Shown here one piece after another: positions 1 through 7,529 of a DNA stretch of 64,000 nt. The notes under the pieces were generated by a model that was given only the letters and a program-made list of their open reading frames with translations, ran no database searches and was not told where the DNA came from. Location of the stretch: NCBI RefSeq assembly GCF_963677575.1, contig NZ_OY782038.1:2669501-2733500 (forward strand), written 5' to 3'. Position 1 is the stretch's first letter. Each line of letters begins with the position of its first letter. This DNA comes from an uncultured Draconibacterium sp. (GTDB taxonomy: Bacteria > Bacteroidota > Bacteroidia > Bacteroidales > Prolixibacteraceae). A program made the translations under genes and the position numbers.

Positions 1-104
1 TGTACGATGCAGGTGCTGTTGCCATTTTTGGCCCTGGTACCAGCGTTGCAGGTGCAGGTAAAAAAATCCTTGAGATTTTGATCGAAGCTTATAAGGAAGA
101 CTAA
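1..104 (+). CDS. Methylmalonyl-CoA mutase, C-terminal end (partial)
   Basis: Only the last 33 codons are in the window, read from base 3 and ending with TAA at 102-104. The peptide contains AVAIFGPGTSVAGAGKKIL, which fits the end of the B12-binding domain of methylmalonyl-CoA mutase, where a conserved FGPGT loop precedes the last helix. The enzyme interconverts succinyl-CoA and methylmalonyl-CoA in propionate metabolism. Three inverted repeats follow the stop, the last a terminator. The call rests on this short tail only; another B12-binding mutase is possible. Confidence 0.6.
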   Translation, partial: YDAGAVAIFGPGTSVAGAGKKILEILIEAYKED

Positions 105-111
105 GGGATTT

Positions 112-149
112 GCGGTTTATAACCGCGAAAATGGAGGTTTCAAACCTCC
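112..149. repeat. Two short perfect inverted repeats after the mutase gene
   Basis: GCGGTT-tat-AACCGC (112-126) and GGAGGTTT-c-AAACCTCC (133-149) lie in tandem between the mutase stop codon and the terminator at 167. Neither has a T-tract. They may stabilise the 3' end of the mRNA. Confidence 0.5.
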
Positions 150-166
150 AATCCCAGAAAGATATG

Positions 167-197
167 AAGCCGGTTCTGTTTGGAACCGGCTTTTATT
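167..197 (+). terminator. Rho-independent terminator of the mutase gene
   Basis: AAGCCGGTTC (167-176) pairs with GAACCGGCTT (183-192), followed by a T-rich stretch. A nearly identical hairpin with the same flanks occurs at 5059-5090, so this terminator type is reused in the genome. Confidence 0.8.
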
Positions 198-329
198 TTG
201 GGTACAATTTTGCAATGTAAAATCGCTAATTGTTAATATTTTATGACTTTATCCAAAATGAATTGTTAATAAGTATTGTTAAAATTGTAAAATCATAAAA
301 AATATTTTTAATTTGCAATTAACTTATAA
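198..329. other. AT-rich upstream region of the TAC-like operon
   Basis: Very AT-rich stretch before the GTG at 330. I see no exact TAnnTTTG box. It presumably carries the operon promoter and the operator for the XRE protein, but nothing more specific is supported. Confidence 0.3.
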
Positions 330-800
330 GTGAAGTCAACAGTTGAAATAGAGCTTTATGAAGAACATGAAACCGTAAACTTCTATACTATGAAGTTTCC
401 TAACGAGGAAACAGAAACAGATAAATTTTTTAATAATTTCCCAAAAGGATGTAAATACGATGAAGATATTGATATAATTATCAATTGGATTGATCAAATT
501 GGAGAGCGTGGTGCACATGAACGCTATTTTAGACCAGAGGGTAAATTTAGCGACAATGTATGGGCAATACCAATTGAAAAGTCATCACTACGCCTTTATA
601 TAATAAGAATTTCCTTTAATATTGTTATAATTGGAAATGGGGGAATAAAAATAACTTCAACTTATAATAAGGATCAACATTTAACTGATTGTGTAGAACT
701 TTTGCAACAAGTTGATCGTTATTTAAGAGCAAGATTAAAGAATGGAAAACTTAGTATTTATCAGAAAGCCATCTTTGGTGATACTATATTTCATCTATAA
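330..800 (+). CDS. Putative toxin of a toxin-antitoxin-chaperone-like module
   Basis: A 156-aa protein, GTG start, not recognised with confidence. Residues about 85-110 form beta-strand-like hydrophobic stretches around SLRLYIIRISFNIVIIGNGG, and the C-terminal half (KDQHLTDCVELLQQVDRYL) is helical. The gene lies 4 bases before an XRE-type regulator and a SecB-like gene; that three-gene order is the hallmark of TAC systems, so a toxin role is inferred from context. It is longer than a typical HigB/RelE toxin (about 100 aa). A later ATG (MKFPNEE) would shorten it by 20 residues. AT content is higher than in the flanking core genes, consistent with transfer. Confidence 0.45.
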   Translation: MKSTVEIELYEEHETVNFYTMKFPNEETETDKFFNNFPKGCKYDEDIDIIINWIDQIGERGAHERYFRPEGKFSDNVWAIPIEKSSLRLYIIRISFNIVIIGNGGIKITSTYNKDQHLTDCVELLQQVDRYLRARLKNGKLSIYQKAIFGDTIFHL

Positions 801-804
801 CTAA

Positions 805-1215
805 ATGAAAAAGAATAGCAGACTGGAAAGACGCAGACAAAATATGTCGGAGGATGTAAAATTATTTGTAAAACAGTCTTTTGACATAGTAGACCGCATC
901 CATCAAATACTTAAAAATCAGGGAATCTCTCAAAAAGATTTAGCGAAATCTCTAGGGAAGACTGAAAGTGAGATTAGCAAGTGGATGACAGGTACTCATA
1001 ATTTCACAATAAAAACAATAACCAAGATTGAAGCAATTTTAGGCGAATCTATTATTGAGACATCTAGTTCAGAAAAATACAGTCATGTCAAGAGTATTTC
1101 TATTTCTGATTTAGATTTTCTGTTTAAAACGTCTAGAAAAACAAAAAAATTACCTTATTATATTGAAGCTAACAATATTATACCTGTTGCTCAGTCAAAT
1201 AACATGGTACATTAG
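805..1215 (+). CDS. XRE-family HTH protein, putative TAC antitoxin
   Basis: 136 aa. Residues about 30-80 form a Cro/cI-type helix-turn-helix (QGISQKDLAKSLGKTESEIS, then KWMTG). Antitoxins of the HigA type bind DNA and the toxin. After the HTH there is a tail of about 50 residues containing SISDLDFLFKTS and LPYYIEANNIIPV; in TAC systems such an extension is the chaperone-addiction (ChAD) segment that makes the antitoxin depend on the SecB-like partner. That role here is inference. The gene is tightly coupled to both neighbours (4 and 2 bases) and the protein probably represses its own operon. Confidence 0.65.
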   Translation: MKKNSRLERRRQNMSEDVKLFVKQSFDIVDRIHQILKNQGISQKDLAKSLGKTESEISKWMTGTHNFTIKTITKIEAILGESIIETSSSEKYSHVKSISISDLDFLFKTSRKTKKLPYYIEANNIIPVAQSNNMVH

Positions 1216-1217
1216 AC

Positions 1218-1673
1218 ATGAAAAAAGCAGCAAAAGAAATTCTAATTAGAATTAAAGAAATAAAAGAGCATTCGTTTAATCTCAAATCATTTTCAAATTT
1301 AACTGAAGATCTTGTGTTTGGGAAAAATATACAGATGGGAATAGCCTTTAAATTTGATGCTAATTTAGAAGAAGATATTTTTCATTTTTTCACCCTTATT
1401 AAATACAAAACGATTATTGAAGAAGTTGAACAAATACTTGTTGAACTTGAAACCGAAATTATTTTCGAGGTCAAAGACCTTAGTAAAGTCGTAAAAAAAC
1501 TTGAAGATGAAGATCAAATGAATATCGATGATGATTTTATAAAAACCATGGCTGGAGTTGCAATTGGAACAACAAGAGGTATGTTAGCATCGAATACTAA
1601 AGGCAGTGTTCTCTCAAAATTCCCTCTTCCTATATTAAATCCTGAAGAAATATTAAAAACTGTTAAGCAATAA
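1218..1673 (+). CDS. SecB-like chaperone of the TAC-like module
   Basis: 151 aa, close to the length of E. coli SecB (155). The middle consists of beta-strand segments (GIAFKFDANLEEDIFHFFTL; ETEIIFEVKDLSKVV) and the end matches the SecB pattern of a long helix followed by a proline-rich segment: FIKTMAGVAIGTTRGMLAS, then LSKFPLPILNPEEIL (compare SecB NLAPVNFDALF). Third gene of the unit, 2 bases after the HTH gene. In known TAC systems this chaperone folds and protects the antitoxin; when it is occupied elsewhere the toxin is released. Family assignment is from pattern reading, so moderate. Confidence 0.6.
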   Translation: MKKAAKEILIRIKEIKEHSFNLKSFSNLTEDLVFGKNIQMGIAFKFDANLEEDIFHFFTLIKYKTIIEEVEQILVELETEIIFEVKDLSKVVKKLEDEDQMNIDDDFIKTMAGVAIGTTRGMLASNTKGSVLSKFPLPILNPEEILKTVKQ

Positions 1674-2035
1674 CATCCCTTTAATTGTATTTGTTGCTAA
1701 AAATCATCCTAAATTTTATCGATGAGAATTTTAAGTTTTTTGTTGGTCATTTTTTGTTTTAAGGTTAATAAACAGAAAAAATTCCTTTCCCTATTTCCAG
1801 TTTGATTATTAACGAATTATGAAAATTTATTAACGCCGGATTTTACCCAAACTGTATCAGGTTATGGATGCAATCACCCCGGTACGATTTCGATAGCCAC
1901 CAGCCCCTTTTCAACCTCTGTAATATCCCTTTCAAAAATATTTTTTCAAAAAAAGTATAAATCGCTGTAACGAATCGCCTAACTTCAGGTATTCATTTTA
2001 GTTGATTGATTTAAACATCTCGATTTTAAGCTTGA
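1674..2035. other. Intergenic region before the ECF sigma operon
   Basis: About 360 bases without a convincing gene on either strand. The first half is AT-rich like the module to its left; bases 1850-1930 have core-like composition. It must hold the promoter of the sigma factor gene, but no TAnnTTTG box is evident; an ECF-specific autoregulatory promoter is likely and not recognisable by eye. Confidence 0.4.
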
Positions 2036-2587
2036 ATGACAAAACAACTTAGCGATGAAATACTGATGGAGCACCTGGCCCGAGGTGACAAAAAAGCAGC
2101 GGCCCTACTTTACGACAGGTACCATAAAAATGTATATGGGTATTTCGTCAGGATGACCAACAATGCAGAGGTTGCCCGCGACCTGACGCAAAATGTTTTC
2201 CTGAAGGTGCTGAAATACAGTCACAGCTGGAAAGATGATAAAGTTTTTGCTTACTGGTTATTCCGAATCGCACGAAATATTTTAGTCGATCACTACAATG
2301 AATCGAGAAAGTTCTTTAGCACGGATGATTTTACAAGAGTAGCCGAACTCGACCAAAGAGATTCGGTACGGGCAATGGAAGCCAAAGAATCGTTTGAATT
2401 TGTGCTGGAAGCCATGACCCGGTTGTCTCCTGCCGATCGCGAACTGATTGAACTAAACCGTTTCCAAGGCTTTTCCTACAAGGAAATTGCACAAACGGTA
2501 GCTTCAAACGAAAATGCTGTGAAAGTGAAAACATTCAGGGCAATACAAAAACTAAAAGAGATTTATACGAACATAATGATTGAATAA
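2036..2587 (+). CDS. ECF-type RNA polymerase sigma factor
   Basis: 183 aa. Region 2 (residues about 20-90) includes LLYDRYHKNVYGYFVRM, EVARDLTQNVFLKVL and the -10-binding YWLFRIARNILVDHY. Region 4 (about 125-178) has LSPADRELIELNRFQGFSYK, then EIAQ and KTFRAIQKLKE. It directs RNA polymerase to a small regulon. The stop codon is one base before the ATG of the zinc-finger anti-sigma gene, so the pair is co-transcribed. Two DUF4097 genes follow and are likely members of the same regulon. Confidence 0.9.
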   Translation: MTKQLSDEILMEHLARGDKKAAALLYDRYHKNVYGYFVRMTNNAEVARDLTQNVFLKVLKYSHSWKDDKVFAYWLFRIARNILVDHYNESRKFFSTDDFTRVAELDQRDSVRAMEAKESFEFVLEAMTRLSPADRELIELNRFQGFSYKEIAQTVASNENAVKVKTFRAIQKLKEIYTNIMIE

Positions 2588-2588
2588 A

Positions 2589-3347
2589 ATGGATTGCAAC
2601 GAGGTAAAAATAAATCTTCCGGAATATATCGACGGGAAGCTGGATAACAGCACTTCGGAGACGGTAAGCGAGCATTTAAAGAACTGCGCTTCGTGCAGAG
2701 AACTTCATGCCGAATTGAAATCCTTTCTGCAATTCACCGATTCGTTTCCCGAAATAGAACCGCCCTTAGGAATGAAAGAGGAGTTTATGCAAATGGCCGA
2801 ATTGGAAATTGAGCCAAAAGGAAAAATGATCAGAATTCCCACGTGGGCAAAAGTTGCAGCTATGGTATTAATCGTGTTCGGGACCTTTGCAACAGGGTAT
2901 TTCGCAGGATCGAAAACCAGCGAAGTGGGAGAACTAAAAGCTGAAATTGGTAAGATGAAACAAGATGTGCTACTGGCCGGTTTGCGCGATTATTCAGGGC
3001 CGCAAAAAATACAGGCTGTGTACGATATTCAATCAACAGGAGCTACAAACGAAACGTTTGTCGACGCACTGGTTTACACCATGAACAGCGATAAAAATGT
3101 AAATGTTCGTTTGGCAGCAATTAACGCTTTGTCGGAAATGATGGACAAAAACGACGCGATAAAAACAGAACTCATAAAATCCTTGTCGGTTCAGGATAAT
3201 CCGCTACTACAAATCTCGCTCATACAGGTCCTCACCGAATCGGGAGTGAAGGAAGCAAAAGATGAAATTGAATCTATTTCGAACAATGAAAACACCGACC
3301 AGCATGTAAAGGAATATGCAAATAGTATGATTAAAACAATTATATAA
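2589..3347 (+). CDS. Membrane-anchored anti-sigma factor with zinc finger and HEAT-like repeats
   Basis: 252 aa from ATG 2589; a TTG three codons upstream would overlap the sigma gene. N-terminal zf-HC2 motif (VSEHLKNCASCRELHAEL, residues about 29-46) is the usual sigma-binding anti-sigma domain. One transmembrane segment follows at about 86-105 (WAKVAAMVLIVFGTFATGYF), then a short coiled coil, and a periplasmic domain of HEAT-like helices (VNVRLAAINALSEMM; PLLQISLIQVLTESG). It presumably holds the sigma factor at the inner membrane and releases it on an envelope signal. Confidence 0.8.
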   Translation: MDCNEVKINLPEYIDGKLDNSTSETVSEHLKNCASCRELHAELKSFLQFTDSFPEIEPPLGMKEEFMQMAELEIEPKGKMIRIPTWAKVAAMVLIVFGTFATGYFAGSKTSEVGELKAEIGKMKQDVLLAGLRDYSGPQKIQAVYDIQSTGATNETFVDALVYTMNSDKNVNVRLAAINALSEMMDKNDAIKTELIKSLSVQDNPLLQISLIQVLTESGVKEAKDEIESISNNENTDQHVKEYANSMIKTII

Positions 3348-3576
3348 CCCGAAAGCAGCGTTTAATGCCGGCAAACAATGTTTTCGGAACATTCAGGAAT
3401 TATTAGAACCAATTGTGAAACAAGCCAGATGAAAACTTTGAGAAAAGAAAACAGAAGGCAATCAATTAAAAATTACAAAAATGAAACGATCATGAAAGCA
3501 TATTTTCCATAGGAGAACTAATAAAATTTCATGGGAGTTACATCGAATACAAATGAAGATTAAAAATTTTAATGAG
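3348..3576. other. Gap between the anti-sigma and DUF4097 genes
   Basis: About 230 bases with no supported gene, promoter box or terminator. An in-frame ATG at 3553 exists, but the signal peptide begins at the ATG at 3577. Confidence 0.35.
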
Positions 3577-4374
3577 ATGAAAAGAGTAATATATTTAGCA
3601 GCAGCACTCATTTTTCCCTTACTGACTTTCGCCCAGGGAAATAAATATGAGTACACTCCGAAAGTGAAAAACCGCGTGGAAATCGTGAATGTTCTGGGTA
3701 AAATTACACTGCAGAATGCCAGTGGAAATGCCATTGTTATTGAGTCGGATTTTAATATCGATAAACCCGAACGTGCCGAAGGACTCAGTATTCTAGGTGC
3801 TATGGACGACAATACAAATATGGGGGTGAATGTTCGTGAAGAAAACGGAACAGTTACTATCTCTGGAGTTTGCAGGCAGGTTAGCGATTACAGTTATACC
3901 ATTTGGGTACCACAGGGAGTTACAGTGAATATTGATTACCATAGCCCGTTTGCGAATTCAGATATCTCAGTCGATTCGTACAAGGGAAGTCTTGAAATAA
4001 AAGCGCTGAGTGCAGATGTAAAACTAACCGATTGCACCGGCCCTCTCACCATTAGTACGATAGAAGGTGATATCGAGGCTGTATTTAGCGAGTTAAATCA
4101 GGAAGAACCAACATCGCTGATTGCTGTCTCTGGTTTTGTCGATGTAACCTTGCCCTCAAGTAGTAAAGCATCGTTCGAAATAAGTAATGTTATTGGCAGC
4201 GTATATAATAATCTTGATTTGGTAAGTGAGAACAAACCAAAAAAAGATGGCAAAGCCAGCGACTTAATTTCCTTTAGCCGGGGTAAAAAGCATAACAAAT
4301 ACACATTAAATGGAGGTGGAACAAATGTGTTTTTAAAATCGGTTTCTGGCAATATCTACTTACGCAAAAAGTAA
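3577..4374 (+). CDS. Secreted DUF4097-type beta-repeat protein
   Basis: 265 aa from ATG 3577, chosen because it places a signal peptide (MKRVIYLAAALIFPLLTFAQ) at the N-terminus; an upstream ATG at 3553 would add eight residues. The mature part is a run of short beta-strands with repeats of the type V-x-x-V-x-G-x-I/V (VEIVNVLGKITLQ; SLEIKALSADVKL; LTISTIEGDIEA), typical of DUF4097/head-GIN putative adhesin beta-helices. It ends with KSVSGNIYLRKK, nearly the same as the end of the next gene product, so the two arose by duplication. Molecular function unknown; such genes often sit beside ECF sigma/anti-sigma pairs. Confidence 0.75.
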   Translation: MKRVIYLAAALIFPLLTFAQGNKYEYTPKVKNRVEIVNVLGKITLQNASGNAIVIESDFNIDKPERAEGLSILGAMDDNTNMGVNVREENGTVTISGVCRQVSDYSYTIWVPQGVTVNIDYHSPFANSDISVDSYKGSLEIKALSADVKLTDCTGPLTISTIEGDIEAVFSELNQEEPTSLIAVSGFVDVTLPSSSKASFEISNVIGSVYNNLDLVSENKPKKDGKASDLISFSRGKKHNKYTLNGGGTNVFLKSVSGNIYLRKK

Positions 4375-4379
4375 AAGCC

Positions 4380-5030
4380 ATGAAGAAATTAGTACTTATT
4401 ACAGTTATTCTTTTGGGTTCAGCTGCGGTGGGCTTTTCGCAGAAAGTAGTCGATAAAAAGATTGAAACGAAAAGCAAGAAAACAGATCTGAAACTGGATT
4501 TTGCCGATAATATTAAAATTGAAGCCTGGGATAAAGACTACGTTGAATTTCATGCCAGCGTAAACATCGATGACAATCAATACAACGATTTTTATGAACT
4601 GAGCGTGAACGAATCGTCGGGTAAAGCTGAGATTGTTGAGAAAATTGATTTCGAAGGGATTGAAGAAAAAATGGGCAAGAAAGAACATTGCAATTTCAAT
4701 ATGAATATTCAGTATTCAGTTAAAGTCCCGAAAGACCTCGATTTTAGTGTAAATACGATTTCAGGAAAAGTTGAACTAATTGCCTGCGAAGGAAAAATGA
4801 ACATTAATTCGGTGAGTGGGTTTATCGATTATTCCATTCCCAAAAGCCTGAAAGCAAAATTTGATTTATCAACAGTTACGGGCGATGTTTATTCAAACGT
4901 GAGTTTTGAAGGTTTAGACCCGGATAAAATATCATGGGTGGGTACAAACCGAAAACTTAGTTTAAACGGCGGAGATAACAATATTAAGCTTAAAACCGTT
5001 AGTGGTGACATCTATTTGAGGAAACTTTGA
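4380..5030 (+). CDS. Secreted DUF4097-type beta-repeat protein, paralogue of the preceding gene
   Basis: 216 aa with signal peptide MKKLVLITVILLGSAAVGFS. The mature protein is a beta-helix-like repeat (IKIEAWDKDYVEFHA; VNTISGKVELIACEG; MNINSVSGFIDYSI) and ends KTVSGDIYLRKL, mirroring its neighbour. It starts 5 bases after the upstream stop, so they are co-transcribed. Probably periplasmic or surface-exposed; no catalytic motif visible. Transcription ends at the terminator at 5059. Confidence 0.75.
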   Translation: MKKLVLITVILLGSAAVGFSQKVVDKKIETKSKKTDLKLDFADNIKIEAWDKDYVEFHASVNIDDNQYNDFYELSVNESSGKAEIVEKIDFEGIEEKMGKKEHCNFNMNIQYSVKVPKDLDFSVNTISGKVELIACEGKMNINSVSGFIDYSIPKSLKAKFDLSTVTGDVYSNVSFEGLDPDKISWVGTNRKLSLNGGDNNIKLKTVSGDIYLRKL

Positions 5031-5058
5031 ATTTTTTACAAATTTATAAGTAGGTATG

Positions 5059-5090
5059 AAGCCGGTTCCCGTTTGGAACCGGCTTTTATT
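5059..5090. terminator. Bidirectional terminator between convergent genes
   Basis: AAGCCGGTTCC (5059-5069) pairs with GGAACCGGCTT (5075-5085), then TTTATTTT on the plus strand. It separates the DUF4097 operon from the minus-strand peroxiredoxin gene and closely copies the terminator at 167-197. Confidence 0.8.
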
Positions 5091-5094
5091 TTGG

Positions 5095-5643
5095 TTACAG
5101 GTTCTTCAATGTATCCACTACTTCTTCTACATCAGCTCTTCCTCCATGGCTTGAGCTTACTTTGGCAAAACGAACTTTACCGGCCTTATCAATTACAAAT
5201 GTTGATGGATAAGCTGTTTCTTTTGGAGCATCCCATCTTAAACCGTATTTGTTTACCATCGAATAATCCGGATCAAGAGCAAAGTAGAATCCTTCAGGAA
5301 AGGTAAAGTCTTCAGTGAATTCTTCTGCTTTTTCCTGTAGCACCTCCGACGGGCCGGGATAAATCATCAAAACTTTTGCTCCGTATTTTGTTATTTCGTC
5401 GGCTCCGGCAACAAACTCACCTACCTGGCGCGTACAAACCGGGCACTGATATTCAGGCCATCCCCTAAGAACAATCAGAACAAGCGGCGACTGATTGTAT
5501 AATTCATTGAGCGGAATTTCGCTTCCATCAATTAGATGTGCTTTAAAATCAATGATCTTATCTCCCGTATTTACTTTCGAATTTGGTTGCGAAAATGCCG
5601 GGACGAAAAGAAAGGCTAATAAAATGGTAATAATTGTTTTCAT
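5095..5643 (-). CDS. Exported AhpC/TSA-family peroxiredoxin-like protein
   Basis: 182 aa with signal peptide (MKTIITILLAFLFVPAFS). The rest is a thioredoxin fold of the AhpC/TSA family: PLVLIVLRGWPEYQCPVC holds the N-terminal cysteines, and YPSTFVIDKAGKVRFAKV is the conserved cis-Pro segment. The active-site surround is CPVCTRQ rather than the classical PxxxTxxC, so it may be a thiol-disulfide oxidoreductase or an atypical peroxidase. Exported, so it acts in the periplasm. Single gene ending at the shared terminator at 5059. Confidence 0.75.
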   Translation of the reverse strand: MKTIITILLAFLFVPAFSQPNSKVNTGDKIIDFKAHLIDGSEIPLNELYNQSPLVLIVLRGWPEYQCPVCTRQVGEFVAGADEITKYGAKVLMIYPGPSEVLQEKAEEFTEDFTFPEGFYFALDPDYSMVNKYGLRWDAPKETAYPSTFVIDKAGKVRFAKVSSSHGGRADVEEVVDTLKNL

Positions 5644-5771
5644 GTTGAAGTGTTTTTGATATTTTGGAAAGTGAAAGGTTTTCCCCGTAAACTGTTCAAA
5701 ATCTCTGTTATTAGATTTATGGTTTAACCAGTTACGTCCAAGGAATATTCATTATTAATCGATAAAGGCTA

Positions 5772-5803
5772 GAAAAAAAGCGAACCTGACCGGATTCGCT
5801 TTT
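5772..5803 (-). terminator. Terminator of the 5846-6442 gene
   Basis: On the minus strand AAAAGCGAA (5803-5795) pairs with TTCGCTTTT (5784-5776), followed by more T residues. It lies about 40 bases after the stop of the small secreted protein gene. Confidence 0.75.
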
Positions 5804-5845
5804 ACTAACTAATTAATTTTTAACTACCTAAACTTACGAAAAATA

Positions 5846-6442
5846 TTAATTGAGAGTAATTTCGTACTCATACGTTCCATTGTTACTTACCAACACAGCC
5901 TCGTAGCTGCCATTGTCAAGTTTCGAAAGATCGATGGCGTGATTAACCGCAAACTCTGATCCCAATTCATCTTCGTGTACCAATTTGTTGTTTCTTTCAT
6001 CATACAGGTACAATTTCACATCGCCCGCTGCATGATTCAGATACGAGATGTTCAATTGATCATTGTTCATTCCGAAATAAGGATCAACCTGTTTCATTTG
6101 GTCAACAACTTTCACATCGCCGTCTTTTACAGCTAGCGTGGTTACATTTTGCTCATTGTCGAGTTTTACAGATAAAGTGTATTCACCATTACTGAGTTGC
6201 GAAAAATCAAAAGTATTCAAAACCAGTTTTAGTGGTTGCTGAATTTGTTTGTAATAAATAATATCGTTGTTCGTGTTGCGGATTTCCATTTCAAACTGGC
6301 TTTCTACCGCATTGGTAACCCGAACGTGAGCTTCAGCACCTTCACCTTCCGATATGTTTACACTTAGATTTCCTGTCGCCATTACTGCTCCTGCACTTAG
6401 TGCAAGAGCTACTGTTAAAAGAATTTTGTTTAATCGTTTCAT
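5846..6442 (-). CDS. Small secreted protein, two beta-sandwich-like domains (family member 1)
   Basis: 198 aa with signal peptide (KILLTVALALSAGAVMA). The mature part has two similar halves, each ending in a sorting-domain-like turn (FSQLSNGEYTLSVKL near 85; LSKLDNGSYEAVLVS near 180). A conserved middle motif, QVDPYFGMNNDQLNISYLN, recurs in three other genes at 47.3-49.8 kb. The NGxYxVxL pattern resembles the C-terminal domains of type IX secretion cargo, but the protein consists of these domains alone. Function unknown. It is divergent from the LytTR operon, whose control region lies just upstream. Confidence 0.65.
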   Translation of the reverse strand: MKRLNKILLTVALALSAGAVMATGNLSVNISEGEGAEAHVRVTNAVESQFEMEIRNTNNDIIYYKQIQQPLKLVLNTFDFSQLSNGEYTLSVKLDNEQNVTTLAVKDGDVKVVDQMKQVDPYFGMNNDQLNISYLNHAAGDVKLYLYDERNNKLVHEDELGSEFAVNHAIDLSKLDNGSYEAVLVSNNGTYEYEITLN

Positions 6443-6638
6443 AACTTGCTTTTATTTAATTGTTTTCAGTTTCTATGACAGCAATATATGGATAAAGTTT
6501 AAATCCAACCTGTTAATTAATTGTTAAAGACCCTTTCATCTTTTATTATCAGCAAGTTATACCTGTGTTAATGTCATGTTAACCGCTAAAATTGTCGAAA
6601 ATGGGCTAAAACCGGGCGATTTGAAAAGAGTAAAAATT

Positions 6639-6689
6639 ACCGTTTATTCGCCAGAACCTACCGCTTATTTGCCAGAACCTACCGCTTAT
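6639..6689 (+). promoter_or_regulatory. Three LytTR-type binding sites at 21-bp period
   Basis: ACCGTTTAT (6639-6647), ACCGCTTAT (6660-6668) and ACCGCTTAT (6681-6689) are direct repeats exactly 21 bp apart. The first fits the published LytTR half-site consensus [TA][AC][CA]GTTN[AG][TG] at all positions; 9-bp sites separated by 12 bp is the classic LytTR arrangement. The array ends 31 bp before a -7 box and the LytTR regulator gene, indicating autoregulation. A matching array lies at 10445-10495. Confidence 0.8.
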
Positions 6690-6720
6690 ATAAAAACAAA
6701 ATACTTTTTACAATTAATCC

Positions 6721-6728
6721 TATCTTTG
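6721..6728 (+). promoter_or_regulatory. -7 promoter box of the LytTR regulator operon
   Basis: TATCTTTG matches the Bacteroidota -7 consensus TAnnTTTG. It ends 6 bases before the ATG at 6735, so the transcript would have almost no 5' leader. Confidence 0.65.
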
Positions 6729-6734
6729 TTAGTA

Positions 6735-7529
6735 ATGACTAATTACAACGCCATAATTATCGACGACGAAAAGAATGTGCAGGAGGCTTTAAAGATCTTA
6801 CTTCAGCGCAATTGTCCGAATATTAACATCTGCGATACGGCAAGCTCGGCCAGTCAGGGACGCGATTTATTAAACCAATGGGACGTGCAATTAATCTTCC
6901 TCGATATTTCGATGCCCGGAGAGAATGGCTTTGATTTTCTGGCCAGTATTCCAAAAGAAGATTACGCGATTATTTTTACAACAGCCTACGAAGAATACGC
7001 CTTACGCGCTATTAAAACAAACGCTATTGATTACCTGCTAAAGCCCATCGATCCTGAGGAGTTGAAAGAGGCAGTAACCAAAGCAACATCGCACCTCGAT
7101 CTTCGCCGGCAAAACAATGAGATACAAAAAACATATGGCGAATCATTAAACAACCTTACCCGCCAGGCTAACGATGGATTTGTATATGCTCCCAAAATAA
7201 CGGTAATCGAAAAATTTGGTTTTAAAATTATTGAAGTAGAGAAGATAAGGTATGTTGAAGCAGATGGAGCTTATTCTGTAATTCATTTATCGGGGTTGGA
7301 AAAAGTAGTTTCGAGTAAACCGGTTGGAGACATCGAAAAGATTCTCGATCCTTCGATCTTTGTTCGCATTCATAAATCAACTTTGATTAATTTAAATTTT
7401 CTGCGTGGATTTTCGAGTTTCGAAGGCAACTTCGCCATAATGGACGACCAAACAGAATTGGCTATTTCGCGCAGAAAATACACTGAATTTAAGGACGCTG
7501 TTTCAAAATATTCCAAATCAATTGAATAG
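6735..7529 (+). CDS. LytTR-family response regulator
   Basis: 264 aa from ATG 6735 (MTNYNAIIIDDEKNVQEAL). The reading frame is open back to 6576, but that stretch contains the LytTR sites and the -7 box, so the later start is right. Receiver domain at residues 5-120 with the acidic pair (IIIDDEK), phospho-acceptor Asp about 56 in FLDISMPGENGFDF and the Lys in YLLKPID. LytTR DNA-binding domain at about 155-260 (VEKIRYVEADGAYSVIHL; FVRIHKSTLINL). The TAG stop overlaps the GTG of the sensor kinase by one base. It should bind the arrays at 6639 and 10445. Confidence 0.9.
   Translation: MTNYNAIIIDDEKNVQEALKILLQRNCPNINICDTASSASQGRDLLNQWDVQLIFLDISMPGENGFDFLASIPKEDYAIIFTTAYEEYALRAIKTNAIDYLLKPIDPEELKEAVTKATSHLDLRRQNNEIQKTYGESLNNLTRQANDGFVYAPKITVIEKFGFKIIEVEKIRYVEADGAYSVIHLSGLEKVVSSKPVGDIEKILDPSIFVRIHKSTLINLNFLRGFSSFEGNFAIMDDQTELAISRRKYTEFKDAVSKYSKSIE

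Noticed and set aside
1840..1946. Remnant of a protein-coding gene
   Set aside because: Core-like composition and short open stretches on both strands, but no recognisable domain and stops in each frame.
5846..6442. Type IX secretion cargo
   Set aside because: The NGxYxVxL turns resemble sorting domains, but there is no separate cargo domain, so the protein is described only as a secreted beta protein.
6576..6734. N-terminal extension of the LytTR regulator
   Set aside because: The stretch is open but contains the LytTR sites and promoter; the receiver domain starts at MTNYNAIIIDD.
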